Shown piece after piece: positions 1 to 10,597 of a DNA stretch of 64,000 nt (the first letter of the stretch is position 1; every line of letters begins with the position of its first letter). Both the position numbers and the translations under genes were made by a program. The stretch is from JALYGY01 sp963800975 (GTDB lineage: Bacteria; Actinomycetota; Rubrobacteria; Rubrobacterales; Rubrobacteraceae). The stretch is from assembly GCA_963800975.1 (NCBI GenBank), contig CAWDDB010000021.1, forward strand, positions 1 to 64,000, in the 5' to 3' direction. The notes under the pieces are model-generated. The model was not told the origin of the DNA and searched no databases. It saw nothing but the letters and a program-made list of their open reading frames with translations.

Positions 1-1645
1 CGTCATGACCGACGACCTCGACGAGCGCTCGATGCAGGATCTCGGCGGCATACGGACCCTCATGGGATCCAACGGCACGACCTTCAACAACGCCTTCGTC
101 ACCTACTCCCTTTGCTGCCCGAGCCGGGCAACCTTCCTACGGGGCCAGTACCCCCACAACCACCAGATCATCGGCAACAGCTTGCCCGAAGGCGGAGCGG
201 GGAAGTTCCGCAGCCTGGGCCGGGATGGCTCGACGATCGCGACCTGGCTCGACGACGCGGGCTACCAGACCAAGTACATAGGCAAGTACATGAACTCCTA
301 CGGCGGCACATACGTCCCTCCCGGCTGGGACGAGTGGTTCGTGAACATGGGTGATGCGCCCACGACGAGGATTAATGAGGACGGCCACGAGGTGGCCATG
401 AGCGGCCACTCCACCGACGTCTACGCCGGCAAAGCGGAGGACTTCATCCGCAGGAGCTCGACCGAGCCCGAACCCTTCTTAGTTGTGGTCGGCACCACGG
501 CCCCGCACACCCCTCCGGAGGTGGCCGAGCGTCACCAAGGCAGCTTCGCCACCACCCCTTTGCCCAAGCCCCCCAACTTCGACGAGGCCGACGTCTCCGA
601 CAAGCCCCAGTGGGTACGGGCATACCCCCGCATCAGCCCGGAAGGGTCTCGGCCAGCATGCAGGACCACTTCCGCCAGAGGCTGCGCTCGATGCTATCGG
701 TAGAAGACCTCCTGAGGCGGGTAGTCGCCACGCTGCAGGGGACGGGGAGCTCTCGAACACCTACATCTTCTTCACCTCGGACAACGGCTACCACATCGGC
801 AACCACCGTTTCAATGCGGGCAAGAAGACGCCCTACGAGGAAGACATAGGGGTGCCCCTGATGGTACGAGGCCCCGGGGTGCCCGCGGGGGCCGTGAGGC
901 AGCAGCTGGTCCTGAACAACGACCTCGCCCCCACCATAGCGGGCCTGGCCGGCGTCTCCACCCCTTCGTTCGTGGACGGCCGCTCGTTCGCCCCCCTGAT
1001 CACGAGCGCGCCCCCTCCTCCTGGCGGCAGGCCTTCCTGGAGGAAGGATGGTTCTGGGACGGGACGAAGGTCCCCACGCCCACGCACAAGGGCGTGCACA
1101 CCCAGGGGCACATGTTCGTGAGGTACGACGAAAGCGCAGAGACCGAGCTCTACGACCTCGGAGCGGATCCCTACCAGCTGCAGAGCAAGCCCCGGGCGGG
1201 CAACGAGGCGCTCCACGCCTCCCTGGAGACCCGCCTCTACAACCTCAGGGACTGCTCAGCAAACGGCTGCCGCACCGCCGAGTGGACCACGGACTCGACC
1301 GCCCCCAGGGTCACCGCCACCGTCCCGGGCTCGGGCGCGGCGGGCGTCTCCCCCACGGCCAACCTCGTAGCGACCTTCTCCGAGGACATGAGGGCCTCGT
1401 CTGTCAACGCCACCACCTACGTGCTCTTCGAGAGGGGCACCACGACGAAGGTCGCGGCTTCCGTGGTCTACTCGGCGAGCACCGACAAGGCCACCCTGGA
1501 CCCGAGCTCCGCGTTGAGGAGGGGTGCGACCTACGACGCGCGGGTAACCGGTGGGGCGAGGGACGTGGCCGGCAACCACCTCGACCAGAGCGCCTCGACC
1601 ACCGGCATGCAGCAGAAGGCGTGGTCCTTCACGGTGGCCAACTAG
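1..1645 (+). pseudogene. Sulfatase, copy 1 (frameshifted; 5' end outside window)
   Basis: Remnant of a secreted Cys-type sulfatase (alkaline-phosphatase fold) that would hydrolyse sulfate esters outside the cell. The frame open at base 5 begins at MTDDLDE, which in copy 2 is preceded by the strand PNIVVV, so the true start lies upstream of the window. The formylglycine motif CCPSR is intact, followed by RGQYPHNHQ. Comparison with copy 2 shows at least three frame changes, near 640, 745 and 1015, the last putting HMFVRYD back into the first frame. The final ~110 residues (from TAPRVTATVPGSG) form an SbsA/Big_5-type Ig-like domain ending at the TAG 1643-1645. With three shifts it cannot give a full-length enzyme. 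Family assignment is firm; exact substrate is unknown. Confidence 0.85.
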
Positions 1646-1893
1646 TCCATGGAAGTGGTCTACACGAACCTGGGCAGCCGCCTCGCGAAACACCGGGCGT
1701 GCGCGACCAATGCCTGCTGGCCGCAGCGGGACCGTAGGAAAGCCATTGGATGAGATTTTCGGGGCTAGGTCTTAGGAGGGTTACGATCTGGGAGCGGAAC
1801 ACCTCAGTGAGGCAGGCCGCGGCGCTGTGCGTAACGATGGCAGCGGCGATGATCGTGGCCAGCTCCGCGGTGCTGGCTTCGGCTCTAGCGGCG
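1..1893 (+). repeat. Segmental tandem duplication, unit 1
   Basis: Unit 1 of a direct duplication that recurs about 2,425-2,433 bases downstream. It covers the sulfatase, the 104-base spacer after its TAG stop, and the first ~48 codons of the following signal-peptide ORF. Identity is very high over the spacer and signal peptide. It ends abruptly after the alanine codons at 1893, where unit 1 diverges from the intact FG-GAP gene. The left end lies outside the window. Confidence 0.85.
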
Positions 1894-2082
1894 ACTCCGA
1901 GGACTACTCTATCGAGCGGGTGTTCGAAGGCGTGGCCGTGGGGCTCCGCTCCCGCGCCCAAGTGGGCAGTCGGTTGGCCGATCTCGATGCGCAGACTTGA
2001 GGCAGTCGCCAGCGAGCCCTGTCGGGGTAGTGTGGTGGCGCGGGTCGCGTTCCGGCTCCTATCGAAGAATAGTCAAACCTGA
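1750..2082 (+). pseudogene. Truncated 5' end of the FG-GAP surface protein gene
   Basis: The first 48 residues (MRFSGLGLRRVTIWERN, then a hydrophobic Ala/Val-rich stretch) nearly match the signal peptide of the intact gene at 4175. After the duplication boundary at 1893 the frame runs into unrelated sequence (ATPRTTLSS...) and stops at 2082. It carries no propeller or FG-GAP repeats. It is best read as a 5' fragment left by the tandem duplication. A short secreted peptide could still be made. Confidence 0.7.
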
Positions 2083-2210
2083 CTATGCGCCATGTCTTCC
2101 CGAGTAACCGCGGGGTAAACGTGGAGCGCCTACCATGGTTGGGTGAAAGGCGTACGACGCGGTCCCGACGGAAGGATCCCTTCGTTAGTCGCCGCGGGGA
2201 GGTAGCTAAG

Positions 2211-4070
2211 GTGGACCTTGGGCTGTTCGGTCAAGCGACCAGGGAACGGAGCATCCTTGGTAGGAAACGGTGGACGCGAAGCCGCCGGGGGAGGCATGGC
2301 TTCCTTGCTCTGAGGATTGTCGTGCCCTTGGTGGTGTTGGCCGCCGCGGTGTTGCTGGTCCCCGACGCCGGGCCGCGAGACGAAGGGGGAATGGTCTCTG
2401 CCCAGGTCGACGCTCGCCCCAACATCGTGGTGGTCATGACCGACGACCTAGACGAGCGATCCGTGCAGGACCTCGCCGGCATACGCTCCGTCATGGGCGC
2501 CAACGGCATCACCTTCAACAACGCCTTCGTCACCTACTCCCTGTGCTGCCCATCTAGGGCCAGCTTCCTGCGCGGCCAGTACCCCCACAACCACCAGATC
2601 ATCGGCAACGACGTCCTGAAGGCGAACCGGGAGTTCCGCAGCCTGGGCCGGGATCGCTCGACGGTCGCGACCTGGCTGAACGACGCCGGCTACCAGACCA
2701 AGTACATAGGCAAGTACATGAACGGCTACCGGGGGCACATACGTGCCCCCGGGCTGGGACGAGTGGTTCGTCTTCATGAACGACCCCACTCAGGGGAGGA
2801 TCAACCAGGACGGCCGGGAGGTCGCCTTGAACGGCCACTCCACCGACGTCTTCGCTGGCAAGGCGGCTGATTTCATCAGGAGAAGTTCCACCAAACTCGA
2901 CCCCTTCTTCGTGGTGGTTGGGACCAATGCACCTCACGCCCCGCCGGAGATCGCCACCCGTTACCAGGACAGCTTCGCCTCCACCCCGCTGCCCAAGCCA
3001 CCTAATTTCGATGAGGCGGACATGTCCGACAAGCCACAGTACATGCAGTCCTTCGGCCGACTCCGCCCCGAGGGGATAGCCAAGATGCAGGACGAATACC
3101 GAAAGCGCCTGCGCTCGATGCTCTCGGTGGAAGACCTCTTGAGGCAGACGGTCGCCACCCTGCAGGAGACCAGGGAGCTGGAGAACACCTACATCTTCTT
3201 CACCTCGGACAACGGCTACCATATGGGCCACCACCGGTTCTGGATGGACAAGAAGACGCCCTACGAAGAGGACATAGGGGTGCCCTTGATGGTGCGCGGA
3301 CCAGGGGTGCCCGCAGGGACGGTGCGTCAGCAACTGGTCATAAACAACGACTTCGCGCCCACCATTGCGAGCCTGGCCGGTACCTCCACCCCGGCGTTCG
3401 TTGACGGCAGGTCGTTCGCCCCGCTTCTTACCGCAACGCCGCCGTCCTCCTGGCGGCAGGCCTTCCTGGAGGAGGGCTGGCTGGAGGGAGGGACGAAGGT
3501 CCCCACGCCCACGCACAAGGGCGTGCACACAGGGGGTCACATGTTCGTGGAGTACGACACGGGGGAGCGTGAGCTCTACGACCTCGTCGCCGACCCCTAC
3601 CAGCTGCAGAGCAAGCCCCGGGCGGGCAACGAGGCGCTCCACGCCTCCCTGGAAACCCGCCTCTACAACCTCAGGGACTGCTCCGCGAACGGCTGCCCCA
3701 CCGCCGAGTGGACCACGGACGCCGCCGCGCCCAGGGTCACCGCCACCGTCCCGGGCTCGGGCGCGGCGGGCGTCTCCCCCACGGCCAACCTCGTAGCGAC
3801 CTTCTCCGAGGACATGAGGGCCTCCTCCATCAACGCCACCACCTTCACGCTTATCGAGAGGGGCACGACGACTAAGGTGGGGGCGTCTGTTGGCTACTCG
3901 GCGAGCACCGACAAGGCGACCCTCGACCCGAGCTCCTCTTGAAGAGGGGGGCGACCTACGACGCGCGGGTTACCACGGGAGCCAGGGACGTGGCCGGCAA
4001 CCACCTCGATCAGAGTAGTACCACAGGCGGCATGCAGCAGAAGGCGTGGTCGTTCACGGTCGCCAACTAG
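2211..4070 (+). pseudogene. Sulfatase, copy 2 (two frameshifts)
   Basis: Second copy of the Cys-type sulfatase with the 5' end present. I place the start at GTG 2211, eight bases after GGGAGG. An upstream ATG at 2085 is in frame but lacks a comparable site. A basic N-terminus is followed by one hydrophobic anchor (ALRIVVPLVVLAAAVLLV), then PNIVVVMTDDLDE and the formylglycine motif CCPSR. Relative to copy 1 there is one extra base near 2735 in a G-rich stretch, which shifts the frame before the GWDEWFV segment. One base is missing near 3937, which ends the open frame at 3942 although the Ig-like domain continues to the TAG 4068-4070. The catalytic body between the shifts is otherwise well preserved, so inactivation looks recent, or the shifts are assembly errors. 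Confidence 0.8.
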
Positions 4071-4318
4071 TCCATGGAAGTGGTCTACACGAACCTGGGC
4101 AGCCGCCTCGCGAAACACCGGGCGTGCGTGACCAATGCCTGCTGGCCGCAGCGGGACCGTAGGAAAGCCATTGGATGAGATTTTCGAGGCTAGGTCTTAG
4201 GAGGGTTACGATCTGGGAGCGGAACACCTCAGTGAGGCAGGCCGTGGCGCTGTGCGTAACGATGGCAGCGGCGATGATCGTGGCCAGCTTCGTGGTGCTG
4301 GCTTCGGCTCTAGCGGCG
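2430..4318 (+). repeat. Segmental tandem duplication, unit 2
   Basis: Unit 2 of the duplication: sulfatase body, 104-base spacer and signal-peptide start of the FG-GAP gene. Similarity with unit 1 ends after the signal-peptide alanines at 4318, where the sequence continues into the complete gene. Sulfatase divergence is moderate, while the spacer is almost identical. That suggests either strong constraint or gene conversion at the 3' side. Confidence 0.85.
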
Positions 4319-6703
4319 GTTTGCGGACCCTCCTGGAGCACCGTCCCGAGCGCTCCCGAGCTAGCTGTTCCTCGTGCGATCGCGGCCGTCGCCCCTGACG
4401 ACGTCTGGGTGGTGGGAAGGAAGGCGCGCGGGGCCCAAGGCATACCAACCGGAGCCGAGCATTGGGACGGCGAAAGATGGACCCTGTTCCCAACCCCCAA
4501 CGGGGCCGTTGGGGCGGGCGCACAAAACGCGCTCAACGGGGCAGACGCTGTGAACGGTAACAGCGTGTGGGCGGTCGGCTATTCCAACCCTGGTAACGTC
4601 GGGAGCGCTTACAAGACGCTCGTGGCGCGCTTCAACGGCGCCCAGTGGGCCGCCGTCCCGAGCCCCAACGTGGGCCCCGACGACAACACGCTTGTGGGCG
4701 TGGACGCACTCCGCTCCGATCTCGCGTGGGCAGTAGGGTACTACCGCCAAGGTACTACGCGAAGGACCCTCCTGCTGCGCTGGAATGGTGCCCAGTGGAG
4801 CACCGTCTCGAGCCCCAATCCGGGTACGTTGAGCAACACGCTGCTCGACGTTGCGGCCGTCGCGACCAACGACGCCTGGGCGGTGGGGCACAAGAGCAGC
4901 GGCGCGGGGTACCGATCCCTCCTACTGCACTATACCGGAACTGGATGGACCGAGATCGGAGTGCCCGCTTTCGGTACCGGAGACAACGTACTGACCGGTG
5001 TTTCGGCAGTCTCAGCCAACGATGTTTGGGCTTCGGGTTACTACGTCGAAGGCACTAAGCACAAGTCGCTTACGCTGCGCTACGACGGTACGTCGTGGCG
5101 TCGGGTGAGCAGCGCCAACGCGGCGGGCACGGTCACGGCCCTCCGCGACATAGACGCCTCCTCGCCGACCAACGCGTGGACGGTCGGCCTCGAATACCAG
5201 TCGGACCGCAAACGGTATGTAGCGTCAACGCAACACTGGAACGGCACCTCTTGGAGCGCGTTGCCGAGTGCCGCTCGAGCCAAGGGCGGGAACAGCGAGA
5301 TGCTCGGAGTCGAGAAGACTCCGGGTAGCTCGCAGGTGTGGGCGGCCGGCCCGTTGTACGCGGCGGGTGGTGCGATAGGCAACTTGGAGACCGTCTGCTT
5401 GTCGGGAAGCACCACCGCTGCGCTCTCCACTCAAGGGACCGTCGCCTCCTCCGATACCCCCACCGCTGGCACCGCTTCTTCCCGTTCGACCCAAGCCGCA
5501 GAGCAGCCGAGGTCCACCCCGACTCCATCTCCTACTTCGAGTGTTTCGGTGGGTACGGCGGCCTTGCCAGTGCCTGTCAGAGCCATCGACAAGGCGGTCA
5601 GTGCTGGCATAAGCGAGCTCACGATGACCCACGGCGCGGTCATAGACGACTTCAACAACGACAAGCTGCCGGACATTTTCCTCGGCCGTCACGAGTTGCT
5701 GCCCCGCTTCTACGTCAACAACGGCAACGGCCACTTCGCCGAGACCCATCAGGGGGCGTTCCCTAGGACGGACCGTCACGGCTGCGCCACGGCCGACGTG
5801 AACCAAGACGGGCTCAGGGACCTCTTCTGCACAGCGGGTGCGTCCACCGGAACTGGAGCGAAGCGCAACGAGCTCTACGTACAGCTTCCCGATCACACCT
5901 TCGTCGAGCGGGCCGCGCAGTACGGCGTGCTCGATCCATTCGGCCGGGGAAGGGAAGGCACCTTCGTCCGCGCCGACGGGGACGCTTTCCCCGACCTGTT
6001 CGTGGCCAACGAGCCTGAGCGGGCCGACGGCATGCCCACCCCCAACCGGCTATTCCTGGACCAGTCGGGGAGCGCATTTCGTTACGCGCCCGGTTACGGC
6101 CTCGAGCGCGAGGCCGGCGACGGCGCGGACACCGGGGGCACCGCCGAGGCAGCCGACGTCGACAAGGATGGACGACAGGACCTGCTGGTACAGACGGATT
6201 CTGGGCTGCGCCTCTACCGAAACATACAGGGCAGCCGTTTTACCGACGTGACCGGCTCGGTCGGTCTTGGACAGGCCGTAGTCGACGCGACACTCGCCGA
6301 CGTGAACGGCGACGCGTGGCCGGACGTCGTCGAGGTGACGCCGAGCAAGCTCTCCGTCCTGCTCAACACCAACGGAACCTTCTCGGCGGGGTTCGAGGCC
6401 CCGCTTAGCTCTGGGCTCGCGGTGGCCGCGGGCGACGTCAACGGCGACGGGCGACCGGACCTCTACGTGATGCGGGCAAAGAGTGCCACGTCTGCCAACG
6501 CCCCTGACCAAGTCTATTTAAATGACGGATCCGGAAAGAGCTTCTCGCTGATGTCGTCGATCCCATCCACAAGTCAGGGTGCGGCAGAATCGGTTTGGCC
6601 TATAGACCACGACGGTAACGGCCTCATCGACTTCCTTGTACTTAACGGCAATGGGACTGCTCACGGTCCTGTGCAGCTGGTCGCGTTCTTCCCCGTCTCC
6701 TAA
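4175..6703 (+). CDS. Secreted beta-propeller / FG-GAP repeat surface protein
   Basis: An 842-residue exported protein. Residues 1-47 are a long signal peptide with a hydrophobic Ala/Val core ending ALAAVCG. Residues ~50-420 are repeats of ~55-60 residues containing W(A/S)VG(Y/H) and LRW/RYDG(T/A).W motifs, typical of a bacterial beta-propeller. A Ser/Thr/Pro linker (~420-470) leads to a C-terminal set of FG-GAP/VCBS repeats. These carry calcium-binding loops such as DFNNDKLPD, DVNQDGLRD, DVDKDGRQD, DVNGDAWPD, DVNGDGRPD and DHDGNGLID. The FG-GAP family forms calcium-bound propellers used in adhesion or glycan contact; the ligand here is unknown. It lies 104 bases after sulfatase copy 2, so the pair may be one transcription unit. 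No catalytic residues are evident. Confidence 0.85.
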   Translation: MRFSRLGLRRVTIWERNTSVRQAVALCVTMAAAMIVASFVVLASALAAVCGPSWSTVPSAPELAVPRAIAAVAPDDVWVVGRKARGAQGIPTGAEHWDGERWTLFPTPNGAVGAGAQNALNGADAVNGNSVWAVGYSNPGNVGSAYKTLVARFNGAQWAAVPSPNVGPDDNTLVGVDALRSDLAWAVGYYRQGTTRRTLLLRWNGAQWSTVSSPNPGTLSNTLLDVAAVATNDAWAVGHKSSGAGYRSLLLHYTGTGWTEIGVPAFGTGDNVLTGVSAVSANDVWASGYYVEGTKHKSLTLRYDGTSWRRVSSANAAGTVTALRDIDASSPTNAWTVGLEYQSDRKRYVASTQHWNGTSWSALPSAARAKGGNSEMLGVEKTPGSSQVWAAGPLYAAGGAIGNLETVCLSGSTTAALSTQGTVASSDTPTAGTASSRSTQAAEQPRSTPTPSPTSSVSVGTAALPVPVRAIDKAVSAGISELTMTHGAVIDDFNNDKLPDIFLGRHELLPRFYVNNGNGHFAETHQGAFPRTDRHGCATADVNQDGLRDLFCTAGASTGTGAKRNELYVQLPDHTFVERAAQYGVLDPFGRGREGTFVRADGDAFPDLFVANEPERADGMPTPNRLFLDQSGSAFRYAPGYGLEREAGDGADTGGTAEAADVDKDGRQDLLVQTDSGLRLYRNIQGSRFTDVTGSVGLGQAVVDATLADVNGDAWPDVVEVTPSKLSVLLNTNGTFSAGFEAPLSSGLAVAAGDVNGDGRPDLYVMRAKSATSANAPDQVYLNDGSGKSFSLMSSIPSTSQGAAESVWPIDHDGNGLIDFLVLNGNGTAHGPVQLVAFFPVS

Positions 6704-6969
6704 CCCACGAACCGAATCTGCTAGGCGTCGGCATCGTTACTTAGGAAAGGCGCTGCCCCGCATAGAAGGTTCAATTATGGGTCCAATAGAGGCGCATGGC
6801 CCGGCGGGGCTAGGGCACACACCGACTTGACGAGCGCGAGGCGATCACGAAGGAGGAACGCCAGTTCGGTGTTCCCTATTGAACCCTCGGAACTAGTGGC
6901 TTCGTCTGGTGTCGTCTGGGGATGTGGCGGCGCCCGAAGGGCCCCCTCCCTGCTCTGAAGCCTTCCCTC

Positions 6970-8105
6970 CTAGCGGTTGTTGGCGCAGTAGACGACGCTG
7001 TCGGGCTTGTCGCAACCATCTATCCTTTCGCCTCGCAGGGTGTTGCCTACGGCGTCACCGTTCCAAAGGTCCGTGCGGCGGCCCGTGTCGTAGAAGAGTA
7101 TCGCGCGCCTGTTGTTGGCGGGATAGGTCACCCCGCGATCTCCCTGCGGCCGAAGGAATTGTTGCGGAATATAGCGTTCTGGGCGTCGTACATCGAGGCG
7201 CCACCGTAGTTGCCCTTGTACCCGTTGGCGTGGATCTCGTTTCTCTCGATGAGCGCCGAGGGGCTGTTGCGGTGCACGCCGTTGGCGACGATCGGGGAGT
7301 ATTCGTAGTGCACCCCCCACCTGCCGTTGTTCACGAGGAGGTTGTGGTGCGCCCAGAACCCGTTCTGCATCCCGGGCACGTCCTTGCAGCGGTGGTCGCA
7401 CCACAGCCCGTTGGCCGGGTTGTCGTGCACGTAGTTGTAGGCCGCCTCGTACTCGTCCACCCCCTTCACCGCCGCCGCCGACCAGCCCCAGGCCTTGGGG
7501 TTGGTGCCGTTGTTGTAGAGGTTGGAGTGCAGCAGCTTGCCGTTCATGGAGTTGATGCCCGCGACCTGGTTGTCGTGGACGGCGAGGTACACCATGCGCG
7601 CCATGGCGTTAGTCAGTCCCGCTTCGATGCCGTGGCCGCTATCGCCGTACATCGAGCCGTCGGACCTGTACTTGGTTATGCCCCCCGCCACATCCAGCCA
7701 CCTGAGCTGGACGTTCGGGCCGTTCGCGTAAATGAGCGAGCGAAGCGACGCCCCGTTGCGTATCTTGACGAGGGGAACGCCGTAGCTGGCCGGACCGCGC
7801 GTGACGATCTTCCCGGGCTGGCCCACGAGCTTGTCGCCCGCCCTGAGCAGCACGCTGTTGTTGACCTGGTAGGTGGTGCCCGAGGAGGAGGCGTGGACGC
7901 AGAAGGTCGTGGCCTTGTCAGAAGGGTCGCGGTTGACGATGGCATCGAGGTCATCGCCGGGGCGAACGTGGACGCCCGAGCACTCGAACGTCGCCGCCGA
8001 CGCCGCCGGGGCGCGCTCCACAAGATGCACGGCGATCACAGCCAGGACCACGGCTACCAAGACGGCGGCGAAAGACCACTTCGACGAACGGACCGCACGG
8101 TTCAT
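6970..8105 (-). pseudogene. Secreted right-handed beta-helix protein, frameshifted near its C-terminus
   Basis: The N-terminus is a signal peptide (MNRAVRSSKWSFAAVLVAV...APAASA), followed by a right-handed parallel beta-helix with recurring N and G turns such as HDNQVAGI, HSNLYNNGT, NYVHDNPANG and HHNLLVNNG. The fold is that of NosD/pectate-lyase-like carbohydrate-binding or carbohydrate-cleaving proteins. The first frame stops at 7128 just after NNSFG. The other frame continues with GVTYPANNRRAILFYDTG and ends ...VVYCANNR at 6970, clearly the natural C-terminal coils. One base therefore appears lost near 7145. The protein would lack ~55 residues, or the indel is a sequence error. No neighbour indicates a substrate. 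Confidence 0.75.
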
Positions 8106-9152
8106 TTTCCCCCTTCGTCCGTGACAACCCGGCTACGTCCGAGGAGGCCCGAGGGCATCGAGCCAGCCTCACGGCGGGTTTGCCCTTGTCGTTTATTCGA
8201 TTGTTTCCAATGGGGATCCTGCCGGAGCCCCCTCCAAGGCCGATATTCTAGGCGCCACCCCAACGAAACGCAAGCCCTCGTGCTGACATGCAACACTTCC
8301 CGTAGCAACGAGAATGTGGTGAGTAAAGCGGATTCCGCGTTACTTCAGCACTATGAGCGGAACTAACAGCAAAACCTCCGATATCAACAACCGCGGGCAG
8401 TTGTGGGCGAGATAGTAAATCTGGGCAAGTTACCCGGCGACAGTTCCAGCTTCGCCTTCGGAATCAACAACAGTCACATACAGGTTGTGGAAAGAACCGT
8501 TACGGCTTTAGACGAACTCCACGCTGTACTCTGGACCAAGTGAGGTGCCACCACGGAAGCAGCGCTACTGCCTCTGGCGACGAAGGCCCGAAGCGACGAA
8601 GGGCCAGGTTACCGCCCGGTCCTTCATCATGCGCGGAGCCTCTGGAACTTCCGAGAGCCCGCCAATCTGGTTCATGCATCAACCGCGTAGTACGTTGGAT
8701 TCTCCGAAGACCGTATGCACGAGTTGGAGGAATCAGGACCAAGACGCCACGATTCCGGCTCCGAGCCTCAGCCGCGCCACGTTGTGGGCACACATCTTGG
8801 AGGCGCGAATAAAGATGCGCTCCGTTGGATCCAGCACCGCAGGGGACGGAATCAGACTTGGCACAGACTCCTGGCATCAGGGCCGTCGAGCCTCACTCCA
8901 CCAAGATCGGCTCCCCACTCTCGCACCCCGGGTGTGCGGCGAGATCCCTATGTGAGGAGGTGCCAAAAGTGCCAAAAGGGTGACAACCGAGCTTCTGGTA
9001 CTTTTGGCGCCCCTCCGGTAAGCGTATCTAGAAAAATACACGCCCTCCTCAATCCTATACTACGGGGGTGAAAGTTCTTTACCCCTCCTCTCTGTGCTCG
9101 CAAGGAAGGTGTGTATCATCAACAAAATATGGATATACTCCCTAGGTTCGTC
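8106..9152. other. Long intergenic stretch without a recognisable gene
   Basis: About 1 kb between the beta-helix gene and the first HTH remnant. Open frames exist on both strands but none has a convincing ribosome binding site, domain or composition. Local base composition is lower in GC around 8330-8480 and 9010-9150, unlike the flanking genes. The right end holds the hairpin/promoter control region that is repeated at 10.97-11.18 kb. Confidence 0.5.
8962..9008. repeat. Inverted repeat, copy 1 of the duplicated control region
   Basis: Arms GCCAAAAGT (8962-8970) and ACTTTTGGC (9000-9008) face each other across 29 bases. The same arrangement recurs at 10976-11027. Both copies are followed by the shared string ACGCCCTCCTCAATCCTA and, about 140-150 bases later, by the start of the same HTH gene. 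It could be an operator, a recombination site or a terminator of upstream transcription. Confidence 0.6.
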
Positions 9153-9158
9153 TATAAT
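9153..9158 (+). promoter_or_regulatory. -10 box TATAAT of the truncated HTH gene
   Basis: TATAAT lies seven bases before the ATG at 9165, exactly as in the intact copy at 11171-11176, so the transcript would be leaderless. The matching -35 is less clear in this copy. The promoter may still be active although the gene behind it is broken. Confidence 0.55.
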
Positions 9159-9164
9159 TTCTGT

Positions 9165-9341
9165 ATGATGCCGGTCATGGTGAAAGAGGCAGATCTAAAC
9201 CGGATAGAGGTGCCTAAGGACTACGAGGTCCTCAAGGCCACGGCTCTGGGCAGGCGCTTGGGCTTCAAGCGCGAGACGGTGCTTGCATCACGAGGAACAT
9301 CTCCTCAACCACTGAGCACAAGGCGAGGCTATGCGCGGTGA
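9165..9341 (+). pseudogene. Truncated copy of the terminase-associated HTH gene
   Basis: The first ~40 codons (MMPVMVKEADLNRIEVPKDYEVL...LGRRLGFKRETVLA) closely match the intact gene at 11183. The match is lost near 9286, before the second half of the DNA-binding fold, and the frame runs out at 9341 within the 3' end of the opposite-strand methyltransferase gene. It is read as a decayed duplicate of the 11183 gene. Confidence 0.75.
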
Positions 9342-10087
9342 GCCTCGAAGGTGAAGGTCTGTTCGGCATGGGACGCTCGACTACCGTGCTCGTAGTTGGC
9401 GGATACCTCCACGCCGGTAAACCCGACGCTCCTGAGGACCAACTCAAACTCCTCGAGCCCGTACCACCGCAGCGCGAAGCGCTGCAACTCGGTCTTAACG
9501 AGTTCACCGGCGCGCCACTTCTCGTAGCGGAGGTGGGAGACTGTGTACTGCTTGAGGAAGTCGACCTCCACTAGCTTGGACTCCAGTGTGATGGTCTCTC
9601 CCTGAGGCAACTCCCAAGTCCTGGTCGAGACGGCGCCGACGCGGAAGTCGGTCTGTAGCTCGATATCAAGGATGAGACGTCCGCCCGGCACCAGGTGCTC
9701 GCGGAAGCGCCTCAGGGTGCCAAACGACTCCTCCCGTTGCTCGATCAGCAGGAAAGAGCCCGCTGGCACAATGATCGCCTCGTACCTGTCGGGCAAGGAG
9801 AGCGAGCGCATGTCTGCCTCGTGAAGGACAGGCTCAAGGCCCCTCTCCGCGCAGTGGGCGCGGCAGACGGCCAACATCTCGGACGAGCTATCCATGCCTT
9901 CAACGGCGAGCCCGGCCTCCAGCAGCGGGATCAGGACACGGCCGGTTCCGACCGCTGGTTCGAGGACTCGGCCGGTGCAGGACCTCAGCCTCTCCAGGTA
10001 AAACTCTACATCTCCGAAGGAGTGTCCTATGGGCTTGTCGATGTCGTAGACTTCCGTGGCCAGCTTACCGTACGAGCCCAAGCTCAT
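9329..10087 (-). CDS. Class I SAM-dependent methyltransferase
   Basis: A 252-residue soluble methyltransferase. Motif I is VLEPAVGTGRVLIPLLEAG (residues ~40-58), followed by the acidic strand-2 end GMDSSSEMLAVCR and strand 4 YEAIIVPAGSFLLI. The C-terminal half (LRYEKW, RWYGLEEFELVLRSVGFTGVEV) is typical of small-molecule methyltransferases of the ubiE/SmtA type. The start is ATG 10087, nine bases after GGGAGG; an upstream in-frame start has no such site. The gene sits alone between the two copies of the HTH control region and points against them, so it looks like a cargo gene captured inside the phage-derived module. Substrate unknown. Confidence 0.8.
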   Translation of the reverse strand: MSLGSYGKLATEVYDIDKPIGHSFGDVEFYLERLRSCTGRVLEPAVGTGRVLIPLLEAGLAVEGMDSSSEMLAVCRAHCAERGLEPVLHEADMRSLSLPDRYEAIIVPAGSFLLIEQREESFGTLRRFREHLVPGGRLILDIELQTDFRVGAVSTRTWELPQGETITLESKLVEVDFLKQYTVSHLRYEKWRAGELVKTELQRFALRWYGLEEFELVLRSVGFTGVEVSANYEHGSRASHAEQTFTFEAHRA

Positions 10088-10268
10088 GGCATGCTCCCTC
10101 CCGGTACGGGTCACCGAAGTGTACGCTATGCGTCGGCAAAGTCGCCAGCAGCAGCGATCGCCACGCGCAGACCAAAAGTTGCAGGGTACACCGGTCGCGG
10201 AAGTGGCTCATACAGGCCGAAACGTACACCCATCAAGCGGCCACCGGAAAGGCCGGCGGTTCTCGGCG

Positions 10269-10538
10269 CTAGAGCGCTATCATTCGCGAGTCAACCCTTC
10301 GGCGTCGAGCGATGATCTCGAAGACATTGTCGTCACGGCCGCGGAAAGTTCGAGCACCCACCACCGGCCGTACCGGTCGCGAGTATTGGCCTCAACTGCC
10401 TCCTCGGACGTGAACACCTCCAGGGCCAGGGCCGAGCCGTCGCCCACCGGAATCTCCGAGTGCGAGAAGGAACACAGCCCTTCGGCTGACCCGTAGACCG
10501 GCTCCCCCCAATACCCAGTACCGTCCTTGCCGCTCCAT
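10269..10538 (-). pseudogene. Small degraded gene
   Basis: A strong ribosome binding site (GGAGG, eight bases before ATG 10538) opens a short frame MERQGRYW. A shifted frame then gives a natural-looking sequence (YWGEPVYGSAEGLCSFSH, then ALEVFTSEEAVEANTRDRYG, then RWWVLELS). A further shift gives RGRDDNVFEIIARRRR...RMIAL ending at 10269. Amino acid use is protein-like in each piece but no single frame covers them. Most likely a decayed ~85-residue hypothetical gene of the module; no family recognised. Confidence 0.4.
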
Positions 10539-10597
10539 ACGATTCACCTCCAAAGTAGTGAGCCGGGGCCTCGGCTGGCCCCGACTGTACTCAGATT

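Noticed and set aside
6909..8366. A 485-residue plus-strand open frame opposite the beta-helix gene
   Set aside because: It is antisense to a clear signal-peptide and beta-helix coding sequence and has the Val/His/Arg-rich composition of a shadow frame; no ribosome binding site.
8500..8955. Overlapping open frames in the long intergenic stretch
   Set aside because: No ribosome binding site, domain or protein-like composition in any frame.
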